64,000 nt of DNA from Membranipora membranacea (Eukaryota; Bryozoa; Gymnolaemata; Cheilostomatida; Membraniporidae), in assembly GCA_914767715.1 (NCBI GenBank), contig OU612065.1, forward strand, positions 37,014,001 through 37,078,000, written 5' to 3'. Each line of letters starts with the position of its first letter. Within the stretch, counting starts at the first letter, position 1. The notes under the pieces were generated by a model that saw nothing but the letters and a program-made list of their open reading frames with translations, made no database searches and was not told the DNA's origin. This document shows, in pieces, positions 22,435 through 51,900 of the stretch. The position numbers and the translations under genes were made by a program.

Positions 22435-24448
22435 TCAATGAGGCAGTAGCTGACAATGATTATTTAGCGGAGGCTGCCAGAGGGGATCGACTGTAGTATT
22501 CAGGTAAAGTTGGTACGTGAGGTTATCTGCATACTGTCCTCTCATTGCTTTCTTCTCTATAAACATTCCTAGATGGAAAACAAAAAGGAATTTATGATCA
22601 GACACCAATCGTGTCCACTGTGATGTAAGGCCCGGGGCTTACTGGTAGTCCTGGTCTTTGCTGTTACGTATACCATCTTCTATCAAACGACTGCGAATGT
22701 GCTCATCAAAGTAGGAGAATCAGCTCGTTCAAATCCCTGGCTGTGTGCACACTTAATTAGGCTTTGACGTTACTTTTTCACCAACAATACAAAGGAACTG
22801 GCCTGTGAGGTTATAATAAACTACTATCAGAGATGAACTGGTGTTTTTTTTCTGGAAAATAAACTTCTGTGACGACTTGCTCTCTGAATTTCATTGTGGG
22901 TGGGCAACTCAAAACAACCTTTCAATTTCATGGCTTTTGATAAGGCCGTATCATAGTCCCACTCCAGGATGTGCAGTGTAACCAGAAATGGCAGCGTTTG
23001 TAGCAGGTAAATCATTAAACTCATATCACATGTAACATTTCTCTTTTATTAATTACATACCTTTTACATCTCTTGGAGGTTCTGATATTGATACGTTCCA
23101 GAAAGGTGCCTCTAATCCAAACATTTCTCTCAATGCACTAGTAATAGTCTGAAAAAGGAGAAAACACAATACTTCTATATAACATTGAGATATTCATTAC
23201 CATTTAGTGTTGGTCTTACTTTCATGCCATGGCGTTACGATTAAAATGTGCAGAATCTTCAAATTCAAACGTTCATAGCCAAGTCAAATTTTGCCTTTTA
23301 TAGCCTTAAGTTAAATATATTTGTCTGCTCAGTGCAAATCTGTTACAAATGGTACCAAACCCTTGTAAGCTGACAAAAAGTCAAAAGTGAATTAACATAC
23401 TTGACATAACTTTTAGAACTTAGTTTTATTTTATCACAACCATACTTGGACCTTGTTATGATCAGAGTAAGTGGCAAGTTGAGCATTTCAAGAATGTGAT
23501 GAAGTAGAATAGTGAGTTATAAATACCTTTATGTGATCAAAATCTGTCACTCCAATCTTAGGTAGAGTTGAGGATGTTACCATGATCAGCATTCTTCCGT
23601 CAATCTTATTTATTTCAAAACACTCCTGAAATGTCATGGATATATACATTTATAAGTGTATCATAGAGTGGTTCAAACTTTCGAATTGAAATATTTAGGA
23701 TTAAAGAATGATTTGGTTACCCAGAGTGGTATTTTGGAGAATCAACATATGATGTCAAGCAAATGAAAAATATATGCCACTGTCCAGCAGAAGCATATCT
23801 TAACCACATCAAAAATGCTGTCAATCTCATAGGTTGAGCTCGTAACATATTTCACAGTCATAACTATCACAAACTGCTTTAATTCAAAGCAGCATTACCA
23901 AATTTTCCCGATTCAAAAGCAGGCATAATTTATGTGAGATAAGCGGACACAAAGGATCTTATGTGCTTGTAGTCAATGTGTGTAAAGGAAATCCGTTAAG
24001 AGTAAGGAGTCTCGATCTTCTACTACGGCGGCGTCGTTATTATACGGGAAAGTAATTCAGCATCATGATTGTATGTACTAGAGTGCGTTTGCATACTACA
24101 TATAGTTACGGTACCTCAATCGGTCTTCACTTTTTTCTTTTCGAAAAAGGAGTGATTAGTGTTACAGGGCCACTAGTCACCCATATTTTCAGAGGGGGTG
24201 GGGGTCAAACAAAGTTTTTATGGAGCCCTGGTCAAGTACAGCAAATTGAAGTTGCTAAAGAGAAAAATTGATCCTATGGTTGATATATTATTATACTAAA
24301 TCTAAACAGCCCTCCCATATCACTCCACACTCACCTTATATTGGCCTAGTCCTAGTCTCTCCACCCATTCACAGACCTGCTCATTAGACCAATACAAGGA
24401 TGGAGGGACTCTCTCATCCTTAAGATCTTCTATCATGGCAGCAGACAT
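22435..24448 (-). CDS. SAMD15: SAMD15-like SAM-domain protein
   Basis: Four exons on the minus strand: 24448-24335, 23625-23527, 23148-23061 and 22568-22435, with all phases agreeing, giving 144 residues. The start MSAAMIEDLKDERVPPSLYW leads straight into a SAM domain (residues about 17-85): WSNEQVCEWVERLGLGQYK, then CFEINKIDGRMLIM, then LPKIGVTDFDHIKTITSALR. It is followed by PFWNVSISEPPRDVKGMFIE, which resembles the segment after the SAM domain in vertebrate SAMD15. SAM domains mediate protein-protein association; the cellular role of SAMD15 is not well known to me. Human SAMD15 is much longer because of an N-terminal extension absent here. An alternative reading is another small SAM protein of the same subgroup. 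It shares a roughly 570-base divergent promoter interval with the PKA gene. Confidence 0.85.
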
Positions 24449-25017
24449 TTTTGTTTTGGGAAATTATAATTACAAAATGTGCTTTTGGTTTTAGTTAAAT
24501 TCTGGTCAGGTTATCCAATATTTTTCAGGCACCTGCTGTTTTCATGTTGCCATAGTGAAGGTCAAGGCTGAAGAAATATATTCATACCCAGTCAGATGTT
24601 GCTTCACTCTCCATTCTCATCCGCAAATAATTTACACCAGCTTCTGTAGGGTTTCTTGAGCGTCTATGGTGGTCTTGATAGAAACATTTCAATTTCAAGA
24701 ATCACCAATACAAGTTCACAAATTTAAGCTGACAGTACATCTAATTAAAAACATTTTCATTGTAAAGTCATTGAAACACACAGCAAACCAATCATATCTT
24801 TTTGTTATTGGTCCTGTTTTAGTAAACAGGTGATTGGCAGGTGGAGAACAAGTTGGAGAAACTAGCATCTTGTGGATTACAACTGCAGTTATTTGCCACT
24901 TTACTAAGTTATAAAGGAGATTTAGCTTATTTTTTAATATTTTCATTGTACTTGGGGATGGCTAACAACTAATCTACCAGTAATTGAGTTTCAAACATCT
25001 AACAGTGTGCTAAAAAG
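24449..25017. promoter_or_regulatory. Divergent promoter interval between SAMD15-like and PKA genes
   Basis: The two start codons point away from each other and are 569 bases apart, so the transcription starts and core promoters of both genes probably lie here, unless the PKA gene has a more distant non-coding first exon. No TATA box or CpG-rich stretch stands out. This is inference from gene position. Confidence 0.45.
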
Positions 25018-40778
<15,761 letters not shown>

Positions 40779-42937
40779 ACTAAGCATGTACACACACAGT
40801 CAGCTTCTATTGGCTCATTACTATATACAGGGCAGCGTGACCTCTCAGTAACAAATCAATCAGAGATCGAAGGCCAAGTGAACGTCTCTTCTCTCGCTGG
40901 GCGGTATCCGCCTAATAGTAATTCATTCAAACGTTAGGCTTGTTGATTCTATCAGATGCTGTCGACAGTAGGACGTTGCGCTGCCAATGTGTGTACTTTT
41001 ATATCAGGATACTTATCTCTGTCGATAGATGCTGATTTGTTTGGACATCGCTCTGCTGACGCAGTTAGCATCCGAAGCGCTTGAATGAACTTTTACCATC
41101 TATGTACAAAATCATAGCCTACTTGATATTCTTGTTGAGGGGAGTGTGGGTTCCCTTCCGAGTGTTTGAATAGTGTTCATTAGCCTAGTTACCGAATTAC
41201 AACTAGTCAAAATATTTTATTCCGTTTTACCGCCAGTTGATGCGAGTTGATTGCAGTGTTATTGTTAGAAGCGCACATTTTATCACAATAATTATAGAGA
41301 AAAAAGGACTTGTATTTTTGTGACAAAAAAGTCGAACATGTGAAATATGTGATAGCAATTCCCAAAAATTCTGTTTTTTAACCAGCATTAGGGCAGCCAG
41401 GCCCTTATAATCTGGAGCTGCACACAATTTTTATCTATCTATTTAACACCTTATAATTTTTGTGTGCAGACAATAGTACTGCTGAGATAATGTTTCTAAT
41501 TTTAGCTCATGTTAAGTTCCTTAAACTGAGAGATATAAGATAAAAGAGCACAGTTTCGGTACAAGTTTAGTAACTTCTACTGATAATGAGTTATAATTAG
41601 CAGCTGTTACACAACTACACTGTTATCTGATAGACTTAATGTCAGAAGGTGAAGGTATCGACTTGTCCAGAACTTGTCGGCACCTATCTCTGTATATTTT
41701 TCTCACTGCAGTATCTAAACTTTCTTCCTGTATTATTTTTATTCACACACATTACTATCTTCTTGTTTTGATATCTGGCACGTTGCTGTCGGCCTGATGA
41801 ATTTTCCACTTCTATATACTACTATCCAGTATTTACATAGAGTTTTTGAAAAACAGATTTTGGATTTTATCTACAACTACGCTAACTTTGTGTTAGCTGG
41901 ACGATTTCATTTCAATACAAACTTTCACCTGTCGTCGCACTTTTTTGTTGTCAATATCTTGGTGGAACCATTTCAAGGCCTGATTTTGAATCTGATAGTG
42001 ATTTTTTGTAATATTTATCAAGTTGAATGTTATTGATTTCAAAATACATGTACATGGTTATAACTGCTATCAAACTTTTTTTCAGTGCACTTATGTTTAT
42101 TCCATGCATGGAAATTAACTATTCAATACTCCTCATCCTCAATCATCACAAGAGAGTTTGAATTGATGATGCCTGGTTGTAATTTCAAGCGCTACTTTCA
42201 TTAAGGAGTGTCTCCAGCCTCCTATCTGTCTCTGAGCAGCTTGTAGTTGTGTATTGGGCTTATTTGGATGATCTTATATGTAATACTAGAATTCCCAACA
42301 CTGACTCACATACATGTATATATATATATATTCTCACGATATACATTTCAACCTAATAAGATGGATGGTTAGCCCTAAAGACTTGAATACTTGCATCATA
42401 GACTATCATGATATCAAATGACTTGCATCATGTACCTAATAGTAACTGCTAAGTTGAGACATTTTGCAAAATTGATATCTTTAGTTCCAAAGTGCCTGTT
42501 ATCAGAGCGTTCGGTTTCGCAGCAATCTGGTCTTAAGTCATATTTCTTTTCATGAACTCCAGCGGCTGAGCCGTGTAAAAAGTGTTAGCAAATTATGATG
42601 CTATTTATTATCACAGCATCATAAATGTGTAATCAGGGAACATAGCCTTTTTTATGCATTGGGAGTTATCCTCTCACGATTACAAACATCAACATTATCT
42701 GCACTAACATCAACAATTGTCATGTGACTTTGTTTATATTTTGTGATTGGACATATGAACATAGTGACCAATCAGCTTTGCTGTAACATATTACCATGTA
42801 CATCCACCATATTTAAACAAATTCTGAATAAATTGTGTGTTTTGGCAAAAGTTGTTCTGCTTTATGTAGTGACCACTCTTATTGATTGGTAAGGACCTGA
42901 CATATCTGAGGAATCAGTTCACGACATATAGCCAACC
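40779..42937. other. PKA 3' UTR and intergenic DNA; no further gene seen
   Basis: The PKA 3' UTR begins here. AATAAA at 42827-42832 is one possible poly-A signal but lies only about 105 bases before the CEP95-like ATG, so either the UTR is very long or a nearer signal is used. Contains a TA-rich microsatellite at about 42316-42331. No coding signal. Confidence 0.4.
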
Positions 42938-45900
42938 ATGGATGATGAAAGTAAGTATAGGTTTAAAAGTAAACTGCACATTTTTCTTTTCAAGATGATG
43001 TTGCAATCTGATAATTCATAATAATAATTGTCACATACAATACATTGTCACTGTAATTGAACTTGCACACACTTACACTGCACATGTCTCACCTCCCATT
43101 CCCAGTGCTTTGGTTTACTTGGAACTTTCTCTGTTTGTAATAAAGAGGATGATTGTATGCTGGGTAGCTTTATTTTTTATGCATTTGTTTTTGATCAAGA
43201 CCTGGGCAGGTGCTAAGTTAGGCCTGTCTTGACAAGCTTGTCAAGACAAGCCAAGCCTACCAGGCTACCACAGACTCAACAATTCTTAAATAACTCTGTA
43301 GAAGTCCGTCCAGGGGAGTATGCGGACTGGATCTGGCCTGTGATTAAGTTAACATCTATCAAGACGCGCTCAAGCCAAGATTTTGGTGCATTAAAAATGT
43401 TGCTATCCCCCAAATCCGACAAAGTATCCTTGTCGGATAGCCAACCATAGCAACTGACAGCTTGAAACCAGAGTGTAAACAATAAAATGGGCAGTACCTA
43501 AGGAGACTGGCCAAGATGCAGCACCTGATGACAGTAACTTGTCTCATCGGACTGGGTTGCAACCAGAGATGGAGGGTTCTTTAACTTGCATGTACTACAT
43601 TGTGGGGCATAAGGCCTAATTAATAAGTCTACCGATTTCCACGCTGCGCCATAACTTCAGTGATAGAGCGGGTCAGGATTGTTGTTCTCAAGGTAAGCTT
43701 ATAACTATGAGAATATGTGAACTGTACAGTAATGCATATTTTCATCATACCACTGATTATTACTTTTTATTGCACTAGGTATTATCAAGACAGCTAACAC
43801 AATATTGTCGCAGCTAACAGTACCAAGGAGAGTGCATACAATAGAAGATCTCAATGCTGACATGTTTATTACCCTCTATGAGGGATTGTGTGGAGAGAGT
43901 ATTCCGGGTAAGTAGATAATACCGTCATACTAATCTGGAATAATATCATATTGTATCACAGTGTTTCCCATTCAGAAAAGAGGCTAGACCAATTTGGTGT
44001 GATTAATTCGGTGTCATTAACCTAGCATATATTATCGGTATTCTAGAAAGACAATTGAAGACCTTAAACCTTTAATTTGCATGTCTTTTTTGTTTCAAAA
44101 CTTAGAAATCAGTTGTTTATTTACATTATCATCATATTATTTTTCCTACTGTAGATCTGATTTTGCCATCCAGATCAGAGGAGAACGAGATGCACAACAT
44201 GCAGTGTGTGATCGACAGTCTAGCTCTTGATGTGCTGCACACTTCCCTAGCTCATATAGTCGGACAGGATATAATACGCGGCAGGAGAATGTCTATCATT
44301 AACCTGCTGGATATCTTCTCAGGCTTACTGGAGTATATACTAGATGGCATTGAGAAAGAAGACTCCGCTAGTGAAGGTTTGTATTAACAGTTCTGGGGTC
44401 TTCCTATCAGTTCTATCTTGCATTACCAATCAAGAAACAGAATACTATAATGCATGAAAAATGAGTCTTCAACTGCCAAAGAGGATTTGTTTCAGTCTGA
44501 CTTAGCGTTAGCTAGTACCTGTTTATGACTAGGTAAGGTGGGAGGTTAAAATAAATGATGAGGTTGAGTTATTGTTAGCTAGCCAGAAAATTCACTATTA
44601 TACGATGCGCGAAATGATTTAATTATCCTCCTGCAAACATTCTACTACATATTTTTCCTATTCAACCTTTGGATTCTCAATACAGGAGCGGGGCAGAGTG
44701 AGGATAGCGGATCTCTGGATGCTGCTAATCAGACAGAGATAAGTGACGCTGTACGTCGTGGTCTGACTGACTCGACTAACAGGCTGCCTGCTGCTGCTGC
44801 TGCCTCTTCTGATGAGAACACTGAGAACCTGATAGCACTGGGCGATGAAGAGAAGTACCTTAAGGGTACTAGTCCTACGGCGAGTCCTCATAAGAAAAAG
44901 TCCCGCAAATCAGGTACAAGTCACGGAGAAAGGTTTAATAATTGGTGGATAGGATTAAAGGTTGATTAAAATCCGATGTCTTATCACTCGCCCATCCCGA
45001 GGCATGGGCGACGAAATAATAGATATTAGTTTTATTCATGATACATGGAATGCATACACTTGTTTTCAACAATCCAAAGATCAGGTCAATCAACTACATA
45101 AGTTTAATAACTTATAAATTTATCACCAACCATGTTATGCTCTTTCACACATTGGTTGCTTGAGTTACTTGCTTCCCATACAGATGGCAGATGAATAAAC
45201 AGGGGGATATTGTAATACTCTTTCACCCCTAGACTTACATGCAATGCATCGCATTTAATAATGTTTATGTGGATTTGATAGTAACTAGGCCTATACTACA
45301 AAAGATGTCAAAATTCCATTAAAAACTTCTTCAGATTACCTCTGGTTCTATGCTTTAAAACCAATTTTCCTGAGATTTACAACAAACATGCACAATACAG
45401 TGTTTGTTGGCAATCAACAATGCAGACATCATTGTTAGACACACTGCTGCCAAAATTAGCTGCTTTTGGTTGTACACGACGTCAGCAGCATTGTTAGGAC
45501 TAAAGAGCCTGGACTTATTGTGAGGAAAGTTGATTTTGCAGCCAGTAGTGAGTAGAGTGAATTTTTCGATGTTACAAATGGCCGCTCTTTCTACAGGCGA
45601 AGGGAAGTCATCAGAAAGAAGAAGGTCTAAAAGAATTACACCTCATGCTGTATCCCAACCTGTAGCTAGTAGCTCCATGCATTCCATAAATCCTTCTGGA
45701 ACTGGTAATCTATTGTATTATACTCATGGTGTTATTGAAATTGTCCGGGCTTTAATTATGTTTTTACTGCAGCAATACTGTATTAAATGATGCTAGAATC
45801 AATTTGAAATAACCGTTGTGCTACCGTTGTGTTATATTCTTTATATAACTAAAGAAAATCTAATACCAAGCTAAATCGAAACAAATATTTTCTTTCCATC

Positions 45901-48900
45901 TAATTTAAGCATTTTTATTTGATACAGAGTCAGAATCAGATGCTTCTACTAAACCAACAGCAGTTAAAGCTATCGGATTTAACAAAGTACCTGCTGAATT
46001 CAGTCCTCAGGAACCTGGATGTAAGTTAAATTTGTGTATCTAAAGTAAGAGGTTCTTTTGTATTCAACATTGCTGTTATTGTAGTAGGATTGCTCCCAGA
46101 CTCGGGCATAATGCCCTATAACAAACACGAAGCTTTCAAAAAGAGCTATTGCCATCTTAGACCAACACGGTTTTTGTCATTTGTGTTTAGACCAAGTTTA
46201 TTTTAAACCAAAGTGATGCTCAAGGTTGCAGGTGAGTTTTTGTGGCATTATCATATTCATAATCAAATACCACTACTACTCACTTGTAGCCGTTTGAGGC
46301 CTGATCTGATTTTACATTGTATGATGTAAAACTTACAATGCTGCGATTTTTTATCATGCTGTGAACTGGTCTCATTTCGGTACTTTATCAGGCTCAAAGA
46401 AAGATACAACATTTACCAAACCAGCCATACCTCCGACGAGGTCATCCACCAGAGCGGATAAGTTAGCCGAGCAGTACCTGGATACTGGTGAGAGTACAAG
46501 AGAGCTTATAGCCCTAGGAGATACGCCCGTACTCAAAACTAAGACTAGATCTGCTACAGCAACTCATAGTAAACCAAGAGCTATCACCATAGATAAACCG
46601 AGCAAAGGGTTAGTAGATAGTGCACAGCATTTAAATCCTGGTTTTCCATCGCAACTTTTGTATCAACACAAATTGTACACCGTGGACTGCGCTGTGTTGT
46701 CACCCAAACTAAAATTCGATAACACTGCGCAACTATGCAAAAGGATGGTATTAGACAATATCATTCTAAATATTGAGCCTGCTTTAGCTACATGGTACCA
46801 TTCGTTCCATAAAGGATCTGTTAGTGGCTCCTAATACATCTGAGGCACCTCCATCACTACATAGTGTGTTGTCCTCCCGTTAGTCTGCCTTATCATTCTC
46901 AATTAGCCACCACATGTCATATATATTATACTCCTCTATTGTAGCAGTATTGATGCTAATAAATCTAATAATGCTCAGAGCACTCGTCCCACCAAGCGAT
47001 CCCACACTGCAGCGACTGTACCTAAGAGACATGTCTCGTTTATGAGTGATCGGACTATAGGAGAGGATACACTGTCTGATATCAGTACAAGACATCATCT
47101 ACCAGGAGAGGAACCTCAGAGTGCTGCCAGGGTAGGCGGCAGGTATGTGTGATATATGTTACCTCTTAGTGTAGAGATAGAAGGTGGTGTTGAAGATGAT
47201 TTTCAGGTCTCATTGACCTTCAACTTACCAATATGATGTGCATACAGGTAGGTGTGGCACCTTTTGAATGTATTATTGTAGATGTTTTGATTTAACTTGA
47301 TATGTTGAGACTGTCACATTTTTAACTGGCCTACACATGGGAAACTTGCAGAAGCTCAAACTGATAGGAATTGAACCCACGAGATTCAAGTATATATATA
47401 TTCATTGGTCTGTTGAATTTGAAATACATGATCGCTTTTGTGTTCCCTCTTCCAGTCCAGACAGACATGATTTAAGCAGCAGGCTGGCAGATTACTTTGA
47501 CAGAAAAGAAGCGACTAGTGGTGATGTGAAAAGCAGGATGCAACAGAATGTTAGATTATCTCCCCTGCATGATAGCGGAGCGCGGCCAAAAACTACTGCA
47601 GCTACCGAGGTAAACAGCTCATAATATGAAGTTATGGGATATATACATGGGATATATACATGGGATATATACATACATATATAGCATCATGTTATATCTG
47701 TGTCAGACAGTGTGACCTAGATTGTAACAAACCGCCCGTGTTTCATTTCTACCAGACTTTCTTACATCTAATACCCTTTGGAACATGACATGAGAAAGTG
47801 GCAGACTGCATGTAGCCTGATAGCATGTAAGCAGGTTAGAGAATCCCTTCTGCATTATCTAACCTGCTTACATGTTATTATGCTACTTAGCAGTGTGTCA
47901 CTTTTTAAAGTCATGATTCAATGTGAAATACCACATGGTAGTGTTGTAGGCCCTGTCAGGTGGCTCTATACTTCCCGCTTTCTATGCAAAGGTGGCATTA
48001 TGATTCCTTTGCATTACTGCGTTTGATCTTACAAAAAATGGGCCAACTATTTTACCAGTTTAGTCCATTGCTTATTTTTCACTCCCTTATCTCAGGCCCC
48101 TCGTAGTGATGATTTATCTGACACCCCTGTGACCGAGTCTGAGGAATATAGGACAGCTATAGAGAAGTCAGCATCACTGTATGATAGAGTGAGAGCTCTC
48201 AGGAATGCTGCCTCTGAGAAGCTAGAGTCTATAAGATCAGAGACTGCAGCCTCACATTACGAAACAGCAGCAGAGCCAACCTTTTATGGTCAGGCTCGGG
48301 GTCAGCAGGAACTCAGGAGCGATGCTACATCAAAATATACTACAGGTGAGGAAAGTTTTGATCATTGAAAATAATAAATAAACAATGAAGTTTTAAATGT
48401 GGATGCCTATTCTTGATGATTTGTTCAGAAGCGATCATCTTCACTTATATGACATAGCACATTATTGTAAAGATAATTATAGATGTTTATAATTTTATCT
48501 TGATATCTTCTGATTCTTGATGTGGATAATGTGTTGTAGCTTGTGATCCTCTGTCCACTTCTGGTCGTCTCCCCTCCACTACATGTGATCACAGATCAGA
48601 TTTCCGCACAGCTGCCACATCAGCTGTCAGTACTTCAGTATATGAGTCAGCTCGACAGTCTAATGTACCTGATCTGTCACTCAGACACTCACCTCGCCTC
48701 AGGGGAGATACAGCCACAGAAGGCTTCTCTACTGCTCCTATCGGTTAGAATCGATCTGGTGATTTATATTCCTAACACCAATCTGTGGGAAATTCGAAAA
48801 CCCATTTAGTGATAATGTGTTTACGAAATGTCCATTATGTAATTTCAGATCAGACCAAACTCTTATATTCTTGATTTAGTTTCAGAAGATTATTTGTGGG

Positions 48901-51900
48901 CCCCCTTACACCTGACCTGCCACATCACAGTGATGCCAAGCATGATATTTACTAAATACATATTCTATAATTGTCTTATTCATGGCGTTATAATACTATT
49001 TTAGTAGAGTGTTATTTTCTCATGTCAGTCAGTTTGGCGCAGTGGTTAGCGTGTCTGCCACTTGACCAGCCGGTTGTAGGACCGAAAGTCGTTTCGACTT
49101 TGACTGATCACGCAGTCCCTTCGGATCAGGACTATAAATAAAGAATTAAAGATTAAAGAACCCTCCTGTATGGTATGGTATGGTATGGATGCTGTCATCA
49201 ACCACTGCAGCTCCGGCCTTGTAGCCCTATGCTTCACGCTGGGTTAAAGCTGTTAGTGGTTGAAAAGTGTCACTAATGACTCGGAAACCTAGTCGTCACT
49301 ATAAACCTCTTCCTATGCCGCACCTCGGTGCAGTCATCGTCTACCTAGACGGACAGCAACATTATTATTATTATTATTTTTTTCATGAGGTAATCACCCA
49401 ACTATGAAATGTATACACCAAACCATGTGTTTACAGGGCTAACTTCTGACTACCGAACAGCTAGAAGTCACCCTGCCGCCACAGATAGTACAGATGCCTA
49501 CAGGAGCGTATCAGCTGGAGACTTAGCCACCAGTACCAGGAGATATCATACTGCTCAGGAGAGGGGCGGTGCAAAAGTCAACCCTACTCGACAAGGGTTA
49601 GTTTCAGTGTATTTTCTCATCGGATTCTTCATTTCATCCATGCTATAAGTGCAACCAGCAGTCCTATGTCTTAGAAATGGTTATATTCACACTAGGTCCA
49701 AACTAATGTAAGATCCTCCCGTTGTTCACCCATGACTGTCAAAACTCATCAAAACTTTTACTGTGATCTCCATCAGTTTCAACATCTGCCTCTTGGGTGT
49801 AAATCAGAAACTCATTCTTACTGTGTTGTCTTACCTTAACATTCAAACTCCAACTGTTAATTACCACTAGGTCTCACTGTTTTACCATGCACTGATTCAG
49901 GATTATACTGTAATTCTAGGATAGAATGCCCCTTCTCCCTGACTACACTGCCTTCTTTCCGCTTTCTCTGACACACTTAACATCCAAACATCATCCTCTT
50001 ATACCCCTCATATATCGATTTAATAACCTGACTCATTTTTTTTTTACATTTTTGTGTGGGTTTCTTACAGGGATGGACTAAATGCAGGTCGAGGCAGATC
50101 AGACTATGCTACAAGAACTAATCATGATGATCTCAGGTTTATTACAGAAGAAACTGGCCCATCGACTACATCAGGATCTGTGAGTGTTCTCTGTTTAAAA
50201 CTTTCATTGGAGTTAACTTTTGGCAAGTCACCCCCTGCCTGATGAATGTCTCAAAACAATATGATGTTATGTCCATAAGCATATAAAAGTGTATTTATAT
50301 GTTTTTGGTTGTCATCATAGAATTATGAATCATAGAGTATAAATAACTCTCTGGTTGCCATTATCAACATTTGTGAGCGGACAACTCCACAAATGGAATC
50401 CTGATAAACAAACCAGAACTGATATGGGAAATAACCCACCCGAAAGAATTCCATCGAACAATTTTTATGATCACTCAAATAGAATTTCATTCGGGTACCA
50501 CTTGCTGAAGATAGTTTGCTCACTTATTACAGTGCCCACGGATTTCAATTTCTGACACTAATTATCTCACTAAATGCTAGAATTCGTCAATTTTCATTTT
50601 TCTTTACTCTGTCGTGAAATCAAAGCCCATCCAATTCAGTACTTTAAATATCCTAATGTTAAGGTAAAAACAAGGACATATAGTTATCGATGATGATTTT
50701 AGACTACACTTCCAACACGAGGTTATAAGCGACCAGATTGGAGATCCAAGATGGCTGAATCAGAGAGTGAGAAGAAGGTACGCTTCACCCGTCCCTCAAC
50801 TCGCTCAGTGAGTAAATCTAAATCACAGACTATGGTTGAAGCCGTGAGGAAAACACTGAATGATGAGAAGTGGAGAGAAAGAATCCAACATAAGGTAACT
50901 AAATAATAAGTTGGAATATGTAATTGTAATAAAAGCATTAAACAATGAATTATCAGACAATCACTATATGGTAAATAATGATGTCATGCAGCGATTTGAA
51001 GAATTGTATAGTCTCAGTAGGAGCTACATGCTATTACTGATTGTTTCAGATTGCCCTCTTGGTGTTTTGCGCTTCACCAATACCAATACCAATCTTGTCA
51101 GAATCTTCATGTGCTGGGCTACAATGCAAAGTTCTTGACTGATTCTTGTTATCACAAAGCATCAGAGTAGAATCTGAATAAGCTTCTTCTTTGTGACCTG
51201 GGTATTTAGATGTCAGAGTTGAATAACACCCATTGAATATGTCCGTTGATTGATGACATGTGCTTGAATTTATAGGTATATCATTGGCTTACGATGGCTG
51301 TCTGTATGTTATGTTGTAGTTACTGAGTAGACAGTATAAGGATGATTTGACCGACATGGTGGAGGCGCATAAGGAGCAACTGGAAGAAGAGAAAACGCAG
51401 GCTCAAGCTCAGGATAAAGAGTTTACAGCTAATGTACAGAGGCTCTCTGAAGCTTATGGTGATAAATCACAGAGAAAACTGGCACCGGCTTCTACTAAAC
51501 CTAAAGGTACTCAAACTATCCAATCAACATCTGGTCCTGTAAGCTGTAGTTCAGGCTCTACCACCTCAGTTGTTCTCATTGATTCATGATTTCTGTAGCA
51601 GTCCTTCAGACCCATTCGTTCACATGAATGACTGTATATGAGAGGTAACTACTATGAATCTCATACTGAGAACATCTGCTTTTTTCTGCCCACATCATGC
51701 TGTTGGGCCTAGCCTTGACTCCTCGGGCCTGGCTGACGACCTGTGTGAAACGCAGTGGTGCACTCTACATTTCAAGGGGACAACTCCTACTGCCAGTTAT
51801 AAATTATTAATCCATGATTGGCAAAAATGTTGATATCTTGTATCTGGTAATACGTTTCATCTTGTTATTAGTGCAATATGGTTGATGGAACTGAAATCAT

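Noticed and set aside
22690-22760. B-box-like GTTCAAATCCCTGGC
   Set aside because: No A box at the right distance and no stem pairing; not supported as a tRNA or SINE.
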